Shown: positions 5,969 to 7,776 of the stretch, one piece after another
How positions within the stretch are numbered: position 1 is the stretch's first letter
Layout: every line of letters begins with the position of its first letter
Assembly (NCBI GenBank): GCA_003250275.1
Contig: QKGW01000022.1
Span: forward strand, 1-7,776
DNA length: 7,776 bases
From: Alphaproteobacteria bacterium
GTDB lineage: Bacteria > Pseudomonadota > Alphaproteobacteria > Rhodospirillales > Rhodospirillaceae
Reading direction: 5' to 3'
The notes under the pieces: generated by a model
Told to the model about the DNA's origin: nothing
Database searches by the model: none
Seen by the model: only the letters and a program-made list of their open reading frames with translations
Made by a program: the position numbers and the translations under genes

Positions 5969-6421
5969 ATGTCCGCCAAACCCTCCGATCTCCGCCGCCG
6001 CAAGCTCGTCGCGCCCGAGACCCACGTCGAGGGGTTCGAACTCGCGCGCGCGGCGCGCCGCACCGAACTCGTCGAGGACTACGTCGAGCTGATCGCCGAT
6101 CTCCTCGACGCCCACGGCGAGGTGCGCCAGGTCGACCTCGCCGCGCGCATGGGCGTCGCCCAGCCGACGGTGGCGCGGATGCTCAAGCGTCTCGAGGACG
6201 ACGGGCTGGTGCAGCGCCTGCCCTACCGCGGCACCTTTCTCACCGAAGCGGGGCGCCGCCTCGCCGAGGACACCCGCGAGCGCCACACCGTGGTCGAGCA
6301 CTTCCTGCTCTCGCTCGGGGTGGACGCCGACACCGCGCGGCAGGATGCCGAGGGCATCGAGCATCACGTCAGCCCGCAGACCCTCGCGGCGTTCCGCGCC
6401 GCCCTCGCGAGTCGCCGCTGA
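5969..6421 (+). CDS. mntR: DtxR-family manganese-responsive transcriptional regulator
   Basis: The 150-residue protein has the short DtxR/MntR architecture: winged helix (about 33-97) plus dimerisation/metal domain (about 98-145), without an SH3-like third domain. All six metal ligands of Bacillus subtilis MntR have counterparts at the same relative spacing: D37 and E40 in 'EDYVE' (D8, E11), H106 in 'ERHTVVEHFL' (H77), and E128, E131 and H132 in 'DAEGIEHH' (E99, E102, H103). The recognition helix is 'AQPTVARMLKRLEDDGL'. With Mn(II) bound it should repress the divergent mntH. I chose the ATG at 5969, preceded by AGGAAGGGG; an in-frame ATG at 5909 lacks a ribosome site and would add 20 low-complexity residues. 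The extended N-terminus before the winged helix, with 'THVEGFELARAARR', resembles the E. coli-type MntR. Confidence 0.95.
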   Translation: MSAKPSDLRRRKLVAPETHVEGFELARAARRTELVEDYVELIADLLDAHGEVRQVDLAARMGVAQPTVARMLKRLEDDGLVQRLPYRGTFLTEAGRRLAEDTRERHTVVEHFLLSLGVDADTARQDAEGIEHHVSPQTLAAFRAALASRR

Positions 6422-6437
6422 CCTCTTCCGTTTGACG

Positions 6438-6504
6438 GAATTGCCGTTCTGTCTCACGTGGGGCGTGAGCACCATCGTGTGCTCCCCGCGCAGAACGGCA
6501 ATTC
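6438..6504. repeat. Long stem-loop with 14-bp perfect inverted repeat between mntR and the chemoreceptor
   Basis: GAATTGCCGTTCTG (6438-6451) is repeated in perfect inversion as CAGAACGGCAATTC (6491-6504). The 39-base interior folds further: GAGCAC (6467-6472) with GTGCTC (6479-6484), with CGTGGG (6457-6462) able to pair with CCCGCG (6485-6490); alternatively CTCACG (6453-6458) with CGTGAG (6464-6469). The left arm also overlaps a separate hairpin, TTCCGT-TTG-ACGGAA (6426-6440). There is no T-run, so it is not a classic terminator. It could be an mRNA 3'-end stabiliser, a small structured RNA, a MITE-like remnant or a DNA-binding site. Confidence 0.75.
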
Positions 6505-6529
6505 TCAGGGGTTTGACCGGAAATCCTGG

Positions 6530-6555
6530 ATAAATGCGAATATTTGCATAAATGC
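6530..6555. promoter_or_regulatory. Near-palindrome flanked by direct repeats upstream of the chemoreceptor
   Basis: ATGCGAATATTTGCAT (6534-6549) is a 16-base palindrome with one mismatched pair, centred on AATATT. ATAAATGC occurs directly repeated at 6530-6537 and 6548-6555, 18 bases apart. It is an AT-rich island in GC-rich DNA about 50-75 bases before the mcp start, so it is probably the promoter or operator zone of that gene. No clean -35/-10 pair was found. Confidence 0.4.
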
Positions 6556-6591
6556 TGAGGTGTCGAGGACGGCAGGATGCCGGTTGAGAAT

Positions 6592-6598
6592 GGTGGAG
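6592..6598 (+). promoter_or_regulatory. Ribosome binding site of the chemoreceptor gene
   Basis: GGTGGAG precedes the ATG at 6606 by seven bases and decides between it and the out-of-frame ATG at 6590. Confidence 0.6.
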
Positions 6599-6605
6599 TT
6601 GCGTA

Positions 6606-7776
6606 ATGGTTGTTCGGTTGTCGGTGGTTCAGAAGATTACCCTGGTAACGTTGGTTGCGTTGTTGGTGATGCTCGGGGCGTTGACGTTCGTCACCCACCG
6701 GGTGCTGCGCGCCGATCTCGGCGAGCAGGCGCAGGAGCGCCAGGAAAGCGCGATGCGCGTCGCGTGGCACGTGCTCGATGGCGTGGGCACGACATACGCG
6801 CTCGAAGGTGGCACGCTCACCGCCGACGGTCACCCCCTCAACGGCAATTTCGCCCCGGTCGACACGATCAAGCGGCTGGTCGGCGGCACCGCGACGATCT
6901 TCGCCGGCGACACCCGCGTTTCGACCAACGTGATGAAGCCCGACGGCTCTCGCGCGGTCGGCACCAAACTCGCCCCTGGACCGGTGTTCGACGCCGTGCT
7001 CAAGGACGGCAAGCCCTATCGCGGCGAGGCGGTGATCCTCGGCGAGCCCTATTACACTGCCTACGATCCGATCAAGGACCCCTCCGGCGCGGTCGTCGGC
7101 GTGCTCTACACCGGCCTCAGCCGTACCGCGATCGAGGCGAGCGCGGCGCGGCTGATGCGCTCGGTGCTGATTGCCGGTGGCGCGGTGCTGCTGGCGATGT
7201 GCGGTGCGATGTTCTGGATGCTGCGCCGCTCGCTCGCGCCGGTGACGGCGATGGCCGGGGCGACCCGCCGCCTCGCCGAGGGCGACCTCGACGTCGAGAT
7301 CGCCGGGCACGACCGCCGCGACGAGATCGGCGAGATGGCCTCGGCGCTCGAAATCTTCCGCGCCAAGCTCGCCGACAACCACCGCCTCGAAGCCGAGCAG
7401 AAGGAACTCGCCGAGCGGTCGAAGCGCGCGGTCCTCGACGCGGTGCGCGGCATGGCGGACACCGTCGAGCGCGAGACCGACGCCGCGCTCGAAGCGGTGG
7501 CGCAGCGCACCGAGATCATGACCGGCGGCGTCGCCCATCTCGACGGCCTGGTGCAGTCGATGCACGGCAACGCCACCACCGTTGCCGCCGCCGCCGAGCA
7601 GGCGCTCGCCAACGCCGAGATGGTGGCGAGCGCGGCGGAGCAGCTCTCCGCTTCGATCGGCGAGATCGCGAGCCAGTCCGCCGCTTCGACCGCGGTGGCG
7701 CGCGACGCGGGCGACCTCGCGCGGCAGGCGGGCGATCTCGTCGGCGAGCTCGATAGCGCGGCAGGGGGCATCGGTG
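6606..7776 (+). CDS. Methyl-accepting chemotaxis protein with periplasmic single-Cache sensor and HAMP domain (3' end beyond window)
   Basis: Reading from the ATG at 6606 stays open to the edge for 390 residues. TM1 is at about 11-30; a periplasmic sensor of about 150 residues follows (31-184); TM2 is at about 185-206; HAMP at about 207-255 includes 'LAPVTAMAGATRRLAEGDLDVEI' in two pieces and 'RRDEIGEMASALEIFR'; then a long Ala/Glu-rich coiled coil begins the MCP signalling domain ('VASAAEQLSASIGEIASQS'). The methyl-accepting hairpin tip is not reached. The sensor segment 'ATIFAGDTRVSTNV...GTKL...VLKDGKPYRGEAVILGEPYYTAYDPI...GAVVGVLYTGL' is typical of sCache-type domains that bind small organic acids or amines; that ligand idea is inference. 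It should signal to CheA through CheW. The first 30 codons are richer in T (TTG, GTT) than the rest of the gene, as is common at membrane-helix starts. Confidence 0.93.
   Translation, partial: MVVRLSVVQKITLVTLVALLVMLGALTFVTHRVLRADLGEQAQERQESAMRVAWHVLDGVGTTYALEGGTLTADGHPLNGNFAPVDTIKRLVGGTATIFAGDTRVSTNVMKPDGSRAVGTKLAPGPVFDAVLKDGKPYRGEAVILGEPYYTAYDPIKDPSGAVVGVLYTGLSRTAIEASAARLMRSVLIAGGAVLLAMCGAMFWMLRRSLAPVTAMAGATRRLAEGDLDVEIAGHDRRDEIGEMASALEIFRAKLADNHRLEAEQKELAERSKRAVLDAVRGMADTVERETDAALEAVAQRTEIMTGGVAHLDGLVQSMHGNATTVAAAAEQALANAEMVASAAEQLSASIGEIASQSAASTAVARDAGDLARQAGDLVGELDSAAGGIG

Noticed and set aside
6438..6504. Reading the 14-bp inverted repeat as ends of a complete insertion sequence
   Set aside because: Only 39 bases lie between the arms, no transposase is present and the flanking GTTTGAC copies are not adjacent to the arms.
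6369..7565. A 398-codon minus-strand open frame antisense to the chemoreceptor
   Set aside because: Arg/His-rich shadow composition; the plus strand encodes a coherent TM-sensor-TM-HAMP protein with its own ribosome site.

Overview
The window is a high-GC (roughly two-thirds G+C by eye), densely coded piece of bacterial chromosome. Codon use, a Bug-type TctC/TctB pair, a PuuR-like XRE-cupin regulator, an NRAMP/MntR pair and a Cache-HAMP chemoreceptor suggest a free-living proteobacterium, most likely alphaproteobacterial. That placement is inference; no rRNA or tRNA is present to fix it. I see no insertion sequence, integrase, CRISPR array, tRNA or phage gene.

Layout. (1) Positions 1-1048, minus strand: the 5' end of a tctB-like gene and the complete tctC-like gene of a tripartite tricarboxylate transporter operon, overlapping by one base; tctA would lie off the left edge. 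(2) 1049-1465: a 417-base gene-free divergent control region with several inverted and direct repeats. (3) 1466-2827, plus: a sodium-coupled NSS/SNF-family amino-acid-type symporter, ended by a strong hairpin-plus-T terminator at 2854-2881. (4) 2896-3465, minus: an XRE-cupin regulator, divergent from (5) 3586-4512, plus: a ketopantoate reductase (ApbA/PanE) family enzyme; they share a 120-base promoter region with a CAATGATTG palindrome. (6) 4513-5805, minus: an NRAMP Mn(II)/Fe(II) transporter (mntH), convergent with the reductase at zero distance. (7) 5969-6421, plus: a DtxR-family manganese regulator (mntR) with all expected metal ligands, divergent from mntH; their shared region holds repeated GCTATA elements over the likely mntH promoter. 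(8) 6422-6605: a non-coding gap with a long stem-loop (14-bp perfect arms) and a near-palindrome flanked by direct repeats. (9) 6606-7776, plus: the 5' part of a methyl-accepting chemotaxis protein, cut by the right edge.

Functionally this is a run of transport, regulation and sensing units: Na+-coupled or proton-coupled uptake of organic acids and amino-acid-like substrates, a self-contained manganese homeostasis module (MntH plus MntR), and a chemoreceptor whose periplasmic domain may bind a small organic ligand. The genes themselves belong to familiar families. The less explained material is in the intergenic DNA, mainly 6422-6605 and 1049-1465. I found no clear evidence for a wholly new system.
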